Shown one piece after another: positions 14,242 to 26,519 of a DNA stretch of 64,000 bases; positions within the stretch are counted from its first letter, which is position 1; every line of letters starts with the position of its first letter. The position numbers and the translations under genes were made by a program. The stretch is from Sipunculus nudus. Taxonomy: Eukaryota; Annelida; Sipuncula; Golfingiida; Sipunculidae. Below the pieces are notes generated by a model. It was not told the origin of the DNA and made no database searches. It saw only the letters and a program-made list of their open reading frames with translations. Location: contig CM049313.1 in assembly GCA_026874595.1 (NCBI GenBank), positions 41,754,659 to 41,818,658 of the forward strand, given 5' to 3'.

Positions 14242-14288
14242 GTAAAGGCTCGAGCGTTCAAGGTGGGAATGGTACTATTCTCCTTCAA
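14242..14288 (+). CDS. Sulfotransferase gene A, exon 2: 47-bp stem microexon
   Basis: The acceptor is TTATTCAACAG and the donor is CAA|GTAAGT. The exon enters in phase 1 from exon 1 and leaves in phase 0 into exon 3, and the frame stays open (KGSSVQGGNGTILLQ). The same microexon exists in copy B (29957-30003) with identical length, and its acceptor is TAG instead of CAG. Its small polar residues fit the luminal stem between the membrane anchor and the catalytic domain. An alternative acceptor 27 bp upstream (TTTCCAG) would put a stop in frame in both copies, so I prefer this one. Confidence 0.58.
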
Positions 14289-15722
14289 GTAAGTTAAGGG
14301 AAATATCTTGCAACAGAGGGGCAAAGCTCCTCCCAGGTACATACATAATGTTTTAACATATGGTTAAAAATGCCAAGTACAGATTACGAAGCCGACTCGG
14401 CATAGATTTCATGCCGAAAAGCAATATTTTTAAAACCGGTCCTGACGTCAACGTTATTGTCACATGAAATGTAACACGTATCATAATAAATATAATGTAA
14501 CATTATTGTTATATTTTCCAGATGAGCATTTCGAAAGGAGAGGGTAACTTTCTTCTCCAGGACCCTTTCACCGGTCTTTCCTAAACCAGGCATAATCACT
14601 CCCCCACCTTTGTAGTTGTGCGTCACAAAGAAGGTGACACCACCTGCAATCCTTTTGTGCAGTATGAATCAGGGTGTCTTTTTAATAACAGCTCATATGC
14701 CAGAAGTGCTTCAATATATTGAGCTGAAATTTTATAGGTCTATAAATCTATAGACCTATAGATTTCTCCAACTACAATGGTTTTTGCGAGGGGTCCATCC
14801 ATGTGTTTAGTTCAACTTAGTGTTTCGACCAATGAATTTTGGCTGAATATTTACATCCATCCTGGAGCTATCTCGTAGACCAGAGGATGCGTCACATACC
14901 TTCCCGTTTTCTTGGGATACATTGACGCCCTTTCCTCAATAGTCTGAAATTGTGTATTACCATAGATCTTGGATACCTCCATCTGCCTCCATATGTTTTC
15001 TAGGGGGCGTCTATCCTTCGATTTGTTTTGGGTAGCTTTTTTGTTGACAAAATAGGTGGCGCGACCTGTTGGCTAGTTTTTATAGAATACATTGATGCAC
15101 TTTTCTCCTTAGTGAATAGATGTCTCGGCCCTAAATTTTGCATTGTGTATCAATATGAAGTTCAAATTGTACATATATGAGGAGTTTAATTGACATTTCT
15201 CATGCCACAAATTTGGAGTTTATTTATGTCAGAAAAATTTAATGCCTTACTTGACCCTTGCTCTGTAATTTGGCGGATAAATATAGTTGCTTGTCGACTG
15301 CCCGCACGTCTGCAGTCAGAAGTCTTGTCGTATTCAAACAATTTCAATCATGAATTGGTTGTTTTCCTAAAATATAGACAATTGTTAAAAGGGTAAATAT
15401 GTTCTAGAATGGTTATATGTTTCATACCAAATAAGTACAACGCTTAAGGAGAATGGACCAATTCATTTACAAATCTTAATATCTTAGCAAATGATTTAAT
15501 ACTTCTGTTTTTTTCTTTATTAACAGAAAAAGGGACCAATCACTTTAACAAAGTCTCATGTTTAATTATTGTTAACAGTAATAAGATGCGACATTTAAAA
15601 TAAAAGAGTAGGTTAAAAGAATTTGTTTAAAGAAATCCATTAGAATTGATTTATTTAACAAAAATGCATCCTAAAGATAATGGCACATATTTCATATTAT
15701 TTTATTTCGTTTTTTTTTTAAG

Positions 15723-16772
15723 AAATACAAAGCAATCTCTGAAAGGATGGAACAAAGAAAAAGAGACGTCGCCAAGGCTTGTGCCAACGAAATGGGAGAG
15801 GATCCGACAGACAGAAAATCTAATTATTACGAGTTTTTGTATGTCCACGATGGTCTAAAACTTATAGCCTGCGCAATACCAAAAGTTGGCTCAACATATT
15901 TGAGACGACTCGCATCCCCTGGTCACCCAAATCATGCTATCTTCAAGACTCGTGAGAGGCCTACTTTGGAGAAGAAATCTCAAATTGAAAGGAAAGCGAG
16001 CCTGGAAAACTACCTTAAAGTCATGTTTGTTCGACACCCATTCGATCGGCTTTGGTCCGCGTATACATCCAAGGTAATGATAACAAGGCCTAACTTCAGG
16101 AAGTTTGCATATAACTTGGTAACAAAGTCCAGACCAAACGCTACGGAGACAGAAAAGAAGTGTTTTCCGCCAACCTTTAAGCAATTTGTGGGTCATCTGA
16201 TCACCACGAAGAAAAATACGATTGAGTACAACCCTCACTGGAGGCGTTACGATCAAATCTGTCACCCTTGCAGTATTAAATATGATTTTATAGGAAATTT
16301 GTCGTTTTTTGACGATGAAGCAGATTATCTGCGACACAATCTGGAAATTTCAAGTAGGAAACATAAACTGTGGACATTCACTAATTCTAGTGTTGATGCA
16401 ATGATCATGGCGGGTTGTCGGTTAAATAGAAGGTTAATGTGCGAGAAAAATGCTGGGAGTGTTGAACGGAATTTCCAGTATCTTGTAATTAAGGGATTAG
16501 TGGACCCGAACACCGACAGGGAAACTGTCATACCCCTAATGAAAAAATGGATAAAACAAGAAAATGCTGAGGGTGCTATTGAATGCCGTGAAATGATTAA
16601 ATACATCTTACAAAAGTATCCAGAATCCGAAAGGAAAAGTGTGATTGGTAAACGTAAGAAAACTGTCAGGCAAGCAGCATTTCGGACACTAAGCGGAGAA
16701 GACTTAAGAGAATTAAGGAAAATTTACGAAAGAGACTTCATAATGTTTGGGTTTGATCCAATGATATACTGA
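15723..16772 (+). CDS. Carbohydrate sulfotransferase (HNK-1ST/CHST family), gene A, catalytic exon
   Basis: This is the large last coding exon: acceptor TTTTTTTTTAAG ending at 15722, stop TGA at 16770-16772. It adds 349 residues, for a 414-aa protein with exons 1 and 2. It belongs to the Sulfotransfer_2 family (HNK-1ST, C4ST, D4ST, CHST8-14), Golgi type-II enzymes that move sulfate from PAPS to glycan hydroxyls. Counted from the internal Met at 15747, the PAPS 5'-phosphosulfate loop is IPKVGST at 44-50. The 3'-phosphate motif is VRHPFDRLWSAY at 95-106. The family block HPCSIKYDFIGNLSFF follows at about 173-188. A basic, Lys/Arg-rich C terminus ends in FMFGFDPMIY-like residues. Full length is typical of the family. 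The acceptor sugar cannot be told from sequence alone. Gene B at 31515 is its tandem paralogue, roughly 85% identical by eye. Confidence 0.93.
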   Translation, partial: KYKAISERMEQRKRDVAKACANEMGEDPTDRKSNYYEFLYVHDGLKLIACAIPKVGSTYLRRLASPGHPNHAIFKTRERPTLEKKSQIERKASLENYLKVMFVRHPFDRLWSAYTSKVMITRPNFRKFAYNLVTKSRPNATETEKKCFPPTFKQFVGHLITTKKNTIEYNPHWRRYDQICHPCSIKYDFIGNLSFFDDEADYLRHNLEISSRKHKLWTFTNSSVDAMIMAGCRLNRRLMCEKNAGSVERNFQYLVIKGLVDPNTDRETVIPLMKKWIKQENAEGAIECREMIKYILQKYPESERKSVIGKRKKTVRQAAFRTLSGEDLRELRKIYERDFIMFGFDPMIY

Positions 16773-17128
16773 TAATATTTATTTTCCCTTTGTGAAACTT
16801 TCTATGCGACTTTTTTCACCATTTTCCAAACAATTGCCTGTTCACTGCATTTACAATTGCCTTTTGGGGCACAGCTTATTCATTTTGTGTCAAATGTTCA
16901 TGAACCGGGTAATGATCCTTCCATTTTCTGAAGTTATACCTTAGGTCCGATTATTTACTACCCGACTGCGACCAATGGTGTGGGCATAGCGGGTCATAAC
17001 TGACCGCCTGCAGATGTGTTAGTTTAATCGAGCAGCTAAAGTTTGCTGTAGTCAAAACTACAGCCCTTCGCGCTCCTTAAATTAATTTTTTAATGAGCCA
17101 ATAGACGTAATGTCACCAAGCCAAGCAG

Positions 17129-18654
17129 AGGTTGAGATTCGAACTCACGAGCTTCCATCACAGAGCTCTGTGTTTCAAAATTAATTCCAAATGGTTCTTT
17201 GTTATTTCTTCAAAAAGGTACGGATTTTACTTTTAAAGCTTCACTTTGCCCTTATGGGAGTGTATGCGTGTGTGTATGTTTATGCATGTTTAAAGTCGGT
17301 TATCAGTAACTTGGACAAATTAATTAATGGACGGAGGACTTTTTTTCTTCACATTTTCAAGCAGGGGATTTATTTTTATTTTTCATTAATGCTAACACTA
17401 ACAGACTTCATGTCACAGTAGTTAAACATCCCTCTTATAAAATGATTTAACATTCATGTTTCATCCCCATCCCCTCGCTGATATACTGTTAATTAACTAT
17501 GAACACATTTTTAACTCATTTTCAAACCTCCATTGATACTCATTGTTTCCCTGAAGGACATCCCATGTAAGTGAGTTTCATTAACATATGTTCTATTCTT
17601 TGAGCTAATAATTTATTTTTTTAAAGCGACATTCTTTTTGATAACAAAATGGGAGGGGGGTAAATTAAACGATAACCCAGCTTTGAGGGAAATGGGTTGG
17701 ATAAGATACATGCACAATTTTAACCTTTCAATTGGCGAAATACATTTCACGGTTTCAGTAAATAGACATTTTTCCAATGGTCATTTATTATTTGCGTTAT
17801 TTGGTCCTTCCTATTTCTATTCGAGAGAAAATAAAGAGTCAACAGATTAAAACAAACTTAACCTGAAATACATTTCGGCAGAATCCGAAAGACCATACGA
17901 TTAGACTGGATGATATCTTTTTTGGATGATATCTATATAAGTACCTGATCCCTTTGACAAAAAACGGGTTTAATCTTATATTGCCTTATTGGAGTCATGT
18001 ACAAGTTTTTAAGTTTGCAGTTTTCTATAATTCCTAAAGTATAGTTCTTTATATATACATAAAATATTTACACAAGCTTCATCTGATAAAAATAGTTCAT
18101 TTTATATGGACCAGTTTGGGTCATGTGACATGTTTACCTTGGCTACTTTGTTAAACATTCAAATGACGTTCTTGTATGTGCTGGATACAGTAACTATTAC
18201 CCAAGGAAAGATTCCTAATACAGGGTGAGTTAAATAAATTGTTGTATCCATTAAATTATTATTATAGGTTTATTTTAATTCTATTCTTATGCACAGTAAT
18301 ATCTAGTCTCTGTATAAGTTTTATTATGGGTTTAAACCTCAAGCCTTTAGGCTAGCTAATGTACGAGTACTGATGAAAGAACAATGAACATTGCGTCGTG
18401 TACATAATTACATTCTTAATACAAAGACTCCTAGAAAGATTGTTTAATAGAAAATCATGTCAACCAAGTATTACATTATTACTTCTATGAAGCATGTATA
18501 CCATTTGTGCACTGTTATTTAATATTGTTATTGTTTGTTACAGAATTTAAACGTCGCTTTGTTGGAGACACAGTTGTGTGACCTGCGCAATAAACGTATT
18601 TTCCCACTATCTGAGTCTGTATTCTAGCCAACCCAACGAATGGACGGCAACATA
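17129..18654. other. Spacer between the two tandem copies
   Basis: About 1.5 kb of AT-rich DNA lies between the tandem copies, with no supported gene. A tRNA-like B-box on the minus strand (GAGTTCGAATCTC, complement of 17134-17146) suggests a SINE fragment, but no A-box is visible. Frames such as 17638-17850 are short and unrecognised. Confidence 0.4.
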
Positions 18655-19779
18655 TATTTTTATATGTGTATATATTACTCCTAATTATAACTAATTTTTT
18701 TAGTTTTTATGAACTATGTAAAATTCGAAACTCTTCCTACTAGTGATTATTATAATAACCATTGCAACTAAAACGGTTTGGAAGAGTCTATCTGTGTTGA
18801 GTGATTTTACTGTTTCCTAAGAAATACTTTCCCCTTACGCGCCCTCCTAAATTAAAATATATAAAGTTTATTAGAACGAGAAATTAGAAGACACACCAAA
18901 TAGCAAGCGACATGTAATCCCTTCCTTTTAAAATGGATCACTTGAGTGTGCCGCTTTTCTGGGTCCGGCACTTGTTCAGTGGGTACTGCACCGTGGGGGG
19001 TAGTGCTCCTTTTAAAGTGTATGTGTTTTATGATGAATGTTGACACATGTATCACTTATTATCCACCCGTCTGTTTCTGTGTATGATCTTTAAGGTGTAA
19101 TATATGGCTACTATGGCTTGTTGGCACTCCTTTATCACAACATATTCCATGCAAGACGATGATTTGTTCCAGACTTAATAGTCTCCTGTTGAGGTTTAAT
19201 CATTTGTTTGTAATATGAAAATATAGACTGCTTAATGAAGAGTTTGAATCCATAACAATTATGTTTAATTATCCACCTCATTTCGATATTTAACAATGCT
19301 AATACCAACACTAATGATATTTATACTAATTGTAAGAAACAAAATGCCTCAAATATTTATGGTTTAATAAATAGTCATCGGTATATTTAGACCATAATAG
19401 ATTTATTGGTACATAACAAGTGACCTATGACGTAAAGATGATGCTTATTTTGTTTGGATCATTCGAAAAATAATTGTTAGGGAACCTTGACCAATGGGCC
19501 AAATGACTTTCAAAGGCTCACAGGTAGGAAATTTTGCCCATAGTTCATAGAAATAGATAACAGCAATCTTATTTAAGGCTTCCGTGAAGATTTCACCAGG
19601 AACTCCTCAGATGCTTCGTTTTAAGTTTTTATGCCAAACTGCAAGACCTTCTGTCCATCTGACTTCCAGCGTACCCAAGTCATTTTCTTATCGCGCAAAA
19701 TACAGATTACATTGATATTATCTTGGATGGCAAGGAGACATTTTAATGACAACCCTTTTACACAAAGAAATATATATCT

Positions 19780-20420
19780 GAATCGGACATATAAATCTTA
19801 TGCCCTGTGTGATTTTTTGGGTCCTCAATTTAACGTATTGTGCCCATAGCTAAAACTTTAGGTGACAGTGACATAATTTTAGGATTCAAAGGACACTTAC
19901 CAAGGACCTTCCTTGTTTTCATATAAGAAGGTACGAAGTTCAACAGGAACATTTTTTGCCCTGCCTGATTTCAGGATTCCAAGGAGATTTGCCAAAGTCT
20001 TCCCTAATTGTCATATTAGAAGGTATTAGGTCCAACAGTAACATGTTGTACCTTGCCTGACAGCCGAGGTACTCAAAATCGTGTTTTGACAAGAAGCTAA
20101 TAGCGTATAGGTCACAATGACCTAATCTCATTTCTGCAGAACCTCCAAGGAAATTGCGTTAGAAGATTATGGGAGTAATGGATACAATTTAAGCCCAACG
20201 GACATACTGGATGCTAAAATCATTGTTTTCTAAAGCTCGTGAATAGTATGTAAGAAGATTCTAGGCCTAATGTATACAATTTCTTGACCGCTTGACAGTC
20301 TGTGTGCTTTAAATCAAGTTTTCGGCCCATAGTTAAAAATATAGGTCATTTTGACCCAATTTCACGCGTCAAAGGAGATTTGCCTAGAATCTCTAAGGAT
20401 GAACAATAAGACGCTTCTAG
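19780..20420. repeat. Degenerate direct-repeat cluster (copy B)
   Basis: This is the counterpart of 4560-5110, with the same internal phrases (AAGAAGGTA, AACATTTTTTGCCCT, TTCGGCCCATAGTT) in the same order. It therefore existed before the segmental duplication. Confidence 0.5.
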
Positions 20421-22578
20421 GTCTATCAGTTACGGTTTGTGACTTGTTATCGGCGGAACTGCTTCATTTGCAGGTCTAAAAATTAAAGAAAAAAATTGGT
20501 AACACAATGATAAAAGAAAGCTTGTGCTATCAGCCTAGAGGGACTGATGAAACAATTGACGATCCATAAGCATGGAATGAATCATGGCAATTGATGATTA
20601 GTTATTCATAAACTGGATTTTTTTTATCAACTGGATCTTTTTTAATTATTCCGGGTGCTGTTACACGATAAATAACACGGGGATTATGGGTGACAGTGAC
20701 GTTTTTAAGGTATTCTACGGTTGTTAAGTAATAGCTTTCGAGGTCTTACGTTTACGATCTGTGTCCTCTTGACGGAGAGACAGACAGACGGATAGACGAT
20801 TAAACCACATTAAACCAGACATTAAATTAAACCACATATGAGAAACTGACACCCTAAACTAACAAGTCTCAGTATAAAGGGGAAATATAGAAAAATACGC
20901 GACCATGACTTGGGTAAGAGATGGAACAAGTCATGATGAATATTTAAGGCACGTTTCATGACAACCCATGCATTTATTATTGTGATACAAGAGATTTTAT
21001 ATCAAATTTTTAAATATTCCGGGTGCTGAAACACGATTAATAGTACGGAGAATATGGGTGACTGTGAAGTTTCTAAGGTATTCCATGGTTGTTAGGTAAG
21101 AGGTTTCAAGGTTTAAAGTATACGTTTTGTGCCCTCTTAACGGACAGACAGACGAACGGACGGTATGCTGATGGACATAGGCAATTGCTGGCATATATAA
21201 TTGGATGAATATATGTTCTTCAATCAGGTATAATACCGCCTTTTGGTACAATTATATCTTTTTCTTTGCTTCCACCGATCCAGTCACCTTCAGGCTCTGT
21301 CATTAAATAGATTTTGCCTTGGTGTCTCACACCCGTGCCTTTATGAAACCTGTTTTTTCCTTCCCCGTTATATTCAGACCATGTCGTTTTCAGAGAAACC
21401 CCTGAGCTGCACACGCGTGGTCATTAATTATGGATACAGGGTCTCCCCTGATCAGTAGTACTGTTGACAGTGTCTAGGGTCAAAGTAGAAGAACTGAAGG
21501 ATATGTGGCTGATTTTTTTTATAATATCTTCAAATCCGATGATTTAAGTGTCTTTAAGTGTCTGAGAATTAATTTTTCTGTGGTCAAACAAGGCAAGGAA
21601 AGTCAGCCTTTGAGTTTTTTTTAAATTCTCACAATCCTAGTCCGAAAGCGGAAAGAAAAATCCCCCCCCCCCAGAAGTTCCAAACAAGCATTTGAACGAC
21701 AGATGTTTGATGGGCCACAAATTGAACAATATTTCGATGACAATGTAAGATTGGATGAGATTATGCCTAACACACAAACAAACAAAAATAAAGAACGGGG
21801 GTTTGTAAAGAAGAATCTGCATAATGGCTAGATCCATTCAGTACAAACCAAACTGTGCACTACTTTATAACAGGTAACGCCGTGACTCCTGCGTTGTGAC
21901 CTCTAAAAGAGACAAATGAGGTCAGCATGAAAACTCTTCCTTATCGCTGCAATAATGGCGCTATTCAGGGATTCATTTATTATGCATACCACTCCCTAAA
22001 TATAGGAAAAAAAGCCCGCTGACTATCTTGACTGATTCTACATTTCTTTACATGTTCCTTACACTGGCTACCTGACAAAGGAACTTTGTATTCCATATCA
22101 AGATCACGTATCAAGCTAGCAAGGTCTAGATTTCTACTATAGATTAAAGTTGAAACACACGGCGTTGTAACCTAAGATCATATGAATCACTAGGATCACG
22201 TGACCTCAACGTGACAGGCGGTATCAGCAAGTAAAAGTCTACCTTATCACTCTAATACTGGCGCTATTCAGGGATTTATTAATGGTGCATACCACAGCCT
22301 TAAAAAAGGAAAAATGCCCATTGATCAAGATCACGTATCAAGCCAGAGAGGACTATATTTCTTGTTAAGATAATAGTTGATAAACTCAAATAGACTTCAC
22401 ACATGACACATATGTAGCAACAGTCAGATGTCACCTACTACAATAGCAAAACGGGTAAGAATGCTTGTTTTATAAATTTAAAATACTACTTGTATCATGT
22501 CTTAAATATGAGTACATAATTTGTAATTTCCGATGATTTGGCCAGTTACTACAAAATTTGACATTTTTTTCACCTCAG

Positions 22579-22764
22579 GAGTATATGTCAATATACGAAG
22601 GACAAAAGCGAGGATAATGCAACGCTCAAAATATATCAGACGCCACCACAATTTTGCCATGTTAAGAACTGCTGGAGGCTGGTATTGGTACCTGAAACTG
22701 TCTTGGAAAGTCGTTCTGTGTGGGGTTATTTTACTATTTGTAGCACACCGAACCGGTTATGTTG
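22579..22764 (+). CDS. Sulfotransferase gene B, exon 1: cytoplasmic tail and membrane anchor
   Basis: This is the counterpart of 6730-6915. The acceptor is TTTTCACCTCAG (ends 22578) and the donor GTGAGT (22765), with the same 186-bp length and phase-1 exit. The likely start is ATG 22617, giving 49 residues with a basic tail (YIRRHH) and the hydrophobic anchor VVLCGVILLFVAHRTGYV. Substitutions relative to gene A keep the hydrophobic stretch and the frame, as expected for a coding exon rather than a chance frame. Confidence 0.66.
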
Positions 22765-22956
22765 GTGAGTGTTGTAACTTTTTATTAATAATATGATTCC
22801 GTTATACTTGACCGCAAATGGTAGTGTCGTACCTCAGGGGCGTAGCTAGGACGGAGGAAGGGGAGGGGCCATGATCAGTAGCGGATCCATAAATTGGAAA
22901 ACGGGGGGAGGGGGAATGGAGGGGCGCTAATATGCATGTATTGGCACAATGAAGAC

Positions 22957-22960
<4 letters not shown>

Positions 22961-23012
<52 letters not shown>

Positions 23013-23015
23013 ATA

Positions 23016-23081
<66 letters not shown>

Positions 23082-23190
23082 GATGGAAAGGGTATACACA
23101 GAAAAGTGGTTCACTGCCAGTGGGTGAACCACTTTTCTGTGTATACCCTTTCCATCTATAAAACAATGAGCCAGCATGGCTATTCATACA

Positions 23191-23229
<39 letters not shown>
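22961..23229. repeat. (TA)n tracts enclosing a head-to-head inverted SINE-like pair
   Basis: (TA)n tracts run at 22961-23008, 23020-23078 and 23192-23229. Between them is a perfect inverted repeat with 34-bp arms (23081-23114 and 23124-23157) and a 9-nt spacer (TGCCAGTGG). Each arm reads outward as GTGAACCACTTTTCTGTG... through CCATCTA into a (TA)n tail. The right unit continues through AACAATGAGCCAGCATGGCT before its tail. The same sequence forms the 3' body of the tRNA-like element at 35294-35680. It is absent at the homologous place in copy A. Confidence 0.8.
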
Positions 23230-23234
<5 letters not shown>

Positions 23235-24839
23235 CTAGCTGAGTTACCCGGCGTTGCCCGGGGAAAGAGGGTAAAATGCATAAAAAAACCAAGACGGGCC
23301 CATAGACTTCCAGTTCACGTAATGTGCTGAGGGTGTGCTTGAAAAATATAAATAATTAATGTCTGATTAGTGATTATATGAAAGACAGAGAGAACTGACC
23401 CAAAACAGTATTTAAATATCTTTACCAAGTTGTTAGGTTTGAAACATACATAAACAGTTATGTATGTAGGTGTTGGAGTGAAGCATCCAAAGCAACAGAG
23501 GTATAATTACATCAGATGTATTTAACTGTAAGCTCCGGCAACATAAATCATCCGTGGCCTTTAATTTGTGAGGATGACATCAATATGGTTGTTTTCATAT
23601 TGTTAGGTAATCAACAAAGTGAAAGATTTTGGATGAAACCTTCAAAATACTTACACGATATTTTAAAGATGGAGATCTTGTGACCTTGTGAACTTTTGAC
23701 CCCGAAATCAAAAGGGTTCTCGCATAAGTGGTTGGCCATTTATAAATAAAGTTTGAAATCTATATGTCCAATCAAACTGGAGTTATCATCCAGAAACAAA
23801 TGTATGGACAGATGGCTCCTGTAAAATTTACCGTTGACATCGTGACCCAAAAATCGAAAGAATCTTACCCTATTAGCAGGTGAGCTATTTGTGGCTTAAT
23901 ATGCATCAAAAACTAATTAAAGATGTTGGTTCTGTGACCTTGACTTTTTACCTCATGTCCAAAAGGATTCTTGCTTTTTTGGTGGGCCATACAAGTCAAG
24001 TTTGAAACCAATATTTGATCATGAGTTATACTCTGAAAACAGATTCGTGGACAGATGGCCTCTGTGATCTTGACCTTTGTTCTTGTGACCACAAAATCGA
24101 TAATGTTCTTCACCTGTTGACAGGTCAGCTATAGTTGGAAGATTGAAGGTTTTAGATGATGAGTTTTGTTTCAATTATGAACCATGGTTTATTTAAAGTG
24201 TTAGTTACAGATACGTGTGGAGGTTATGGGAGGAGTATCCCCTTCCCATATTGGGATTTTTCTTTTTTTTCCACAAATTAATGAGGATATCCTGTTCTCA
24301 AAGAGCTGTTCCCTTATATCTTTGCGTTATGTAATCAAACCGTAGAGAGGTTCAATATTAAATATTTATATTTCTTCAAAATTAGAATATAGAAGTCAAT
24401 CGTTTTCAACATGTTAAAGTCAGTGGCGCAAAGACGCATTTACGTTTATAACTTGCAAAATATTGTCTTTTAAATGGAATGTTAATTAGGGGTGAAATAA
24501 CTGATATGTTGAAGTCTTTTGTTAAACTTTGCATTTTACCCGGGTGAGTGGTCTCGGCAGCACACAGGCCCCTATGAGCACAGATAGCGAGTTCGAGTAC
24601 CGGTACCGCCAGAGCAGCCGTGAGCTTGTTTACGGTCGACCCAAACCAGGGCCTGGAGTTGATTTGCAGCTCTTCACAATATCCTAAACTCATGAATTTG
24701 AAAATAATGATTGCAGATAACGTAAATAAAAGTGTTAGGGGAAAAACGATAAAATATTTTTTTCACTCGAGAAGATTAGGAGTACAAGAAAGGACATAAC
24801 AAGGCTTAGAATATATTCATTTTACAATGACCTGGATAA

Positions 24840-26510
24840 ACATGTGGACAGTTTCAGTGTTGTAGAGTTTCGTGACTTTATTTCAGATATATTAGTGCCG
24901 CGTCTAATAGAGACAGATTTTAACCTTGTTTAGAGGGTTATTTTCTACTGACGAATGCTCCGAAATAGTTACAAGATTAAAATAAACAGCCATAGACGGG
25001 TTTGCCTTAGATTTTATAAAGCCTTTTAGGGTTATATTAAAGAACTGGTTGTTAACTCCTTGAACCACGCAATGATAACAGGACAGCTTTCTGTAAGCCA
25101 GAGAAGGGGAGTATTGGTATTATTGCAAAAAACTAATACCTCAAAAAATTGTTCAAAGACTTTTCGCCCAGTTTCTCTTGTGTGTTGCGATTACAAAATA
25201 GGAGCAGATGCCTGAGCAAATAGATTGAAAAATAAAATAAATAAAATTCTACATCCACACCAGACAGCAAATTTTAAAGGAAGGGGAATATTCCAGAATG
25301 TACGGCTTGCGAAGATGTTGTTACATATACTGAGCGAAATAATATACCAGGGCAATAATCGCATTTGATCGTTCAGAGGCTTTTGATACCTTCTTAAAAT
25401 TGTATTTAGAAAAAATCCATAAGGTCTTTATTTTAATACTTATGTTAAAAGATTTTGTCATACATTGCGAATGGATGATCAATTGGTTCACATTAGAAAA
25501 AGGGGTGACACAGGAATGTCCCCTATGCGCTCTGTTATTTATTTTAGCAACAGAAATGTTGTTTTGCAAATTAAGACAGAGTCAAAATATAAAAGGGATT
25601 CAATTGCCTAAAAGTGCACCTCCAGAAGTTTGCTTAATGCAGTATGCAGATGATGTAACTCTTTTCGTAGAAAACCAAGACGATGTAGAGGTAGCAGTAG
25701 AAATGGTAACTGACTTCACAAGGTTGTCGGGATTAAAGTTGAATAAAGATAAATCAGAGGCCATGTTGGTTGGAAAATCGAGAGACCGATCTCTGCAGGG
25801 AAACAATTTAAAATGGTTGGTAGGGCCATGTACAAAAATGAAAATTATCGGCGTAAAAATCGGACTGAGTGTATATATCGGATGGAGTGCACTGTAAATA
25901 CTTGTAAGGGTCGTAGTATTAGACTGATGGGAAGTATAAAAGTTGTAAAAAATTTAAATCTGTCACAGATTGTACATCTTCTTTCAATTTTATATATTCC
26001 TGATCAGTTTAAACCCCTTATTATTTCGATGATTGATAGTTTCATCCGGGGCAAAGTTTGAAAAGGTACTGAAAGAATGAGGAGATAAAAATGAATCAAA
26101 ATTATATTACGGTTGATAACTGTTATATAATACAAAACCATCTAAAATTAAATCGTTAAGAACCGTCAGATCATTGCTGCAATGTTATTAGCATATGATA
26201 ATAAAGTAAAACACGATATATTCAAAACTGAAAGCAAACAATTATGGTCTTTTATGGTACAATGATTACATTATATACAAAGGCAATCTATTGTACTTTG
26301 AGAACTGGATAGAAGCAGGAATTACTATACCATGTTTATGATATTCTTGGAATGAATGGTGAAATGTTACCTCATGATGATACTGAAAGGACAGTTGATA
26401 CATCAGCACGGTTTATGTTTGAATACAATGCCATAAGACTTGCGGTAAAACTAACGAATAATTGTGTTTTAAACTCTAGAAAATCATTATAAACATCATA
26501 AGAAATTTAC
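24840..26510 (+). mobile_element. LINE (L1/Tx1-like) relic in intron 1 of gene B
   Basis: This is the second copy of the 8390-10440 relic. The best frame, 25400-25897, covers part of the reverse transcriptase: a degenerate RxxxxxCPLCALLFILATE block, the catalytic QYADDVTLF at 25640-25666, then SGLKLNKDKSEAM. Just upstream (about 25255-25400) an IPG...AFDRSEAFDTF-like stretch matches the usual D-x-x-x-A-F-D catalytic motif A, but the start of that frame is broken. The relic is split by the insertion at 26520 and seems to resume after 27319. It has no complete ORF, so it is dead. Confidence 0.75.
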
Positions 26511-26519
26511 TAATATATA

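Larger units (their letters stand above)
3060..17128 (+). repeat. Tandem segmental duplication, copy A
   Basis: This ~14-kb block aligns collinearly with 18655-32940. Landmarks in the same order are the CTCTTCCTAC...AATAACCAT segment (3355/18727), the GACAGACAGACG tract (5465/20772), the membrane-anchor exon (6730/22579), the LINE relic (8390/24840), the microexon (14242/29957), the catalytic exon (15723/31515), and the trailing TGAGCCAATAGACGTAATG (17093/32900). Noncoding parts are clearly more diverged than the catalytic exon. Boundaries are set by eye to about 50 bp. Confidence 0.85.

Noticed and set aside
15891-16606. Minus-strand frames opposite the sulfotransferase exons (also 31683-32398)
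   Set aside because: They are antisense shadows of the strongly coding plus-strand exons.
17130-17150. tRNA gene on the minus strand
   Set aside because: A perfect B-box-like GAGTTCGAATCTC is present, but no A-box, acceptor stem or anticodon arm can be built.
21220-21425. Possible host exon on the minus strand of copy B (VCSSGVSLKTTW..., WIGGSKEKD...)
   Set aside because: The homologous frame in copy A (about 5577-5763) stops after ~25 codons and no splice borders are evident. It is probably part of an old repeat.
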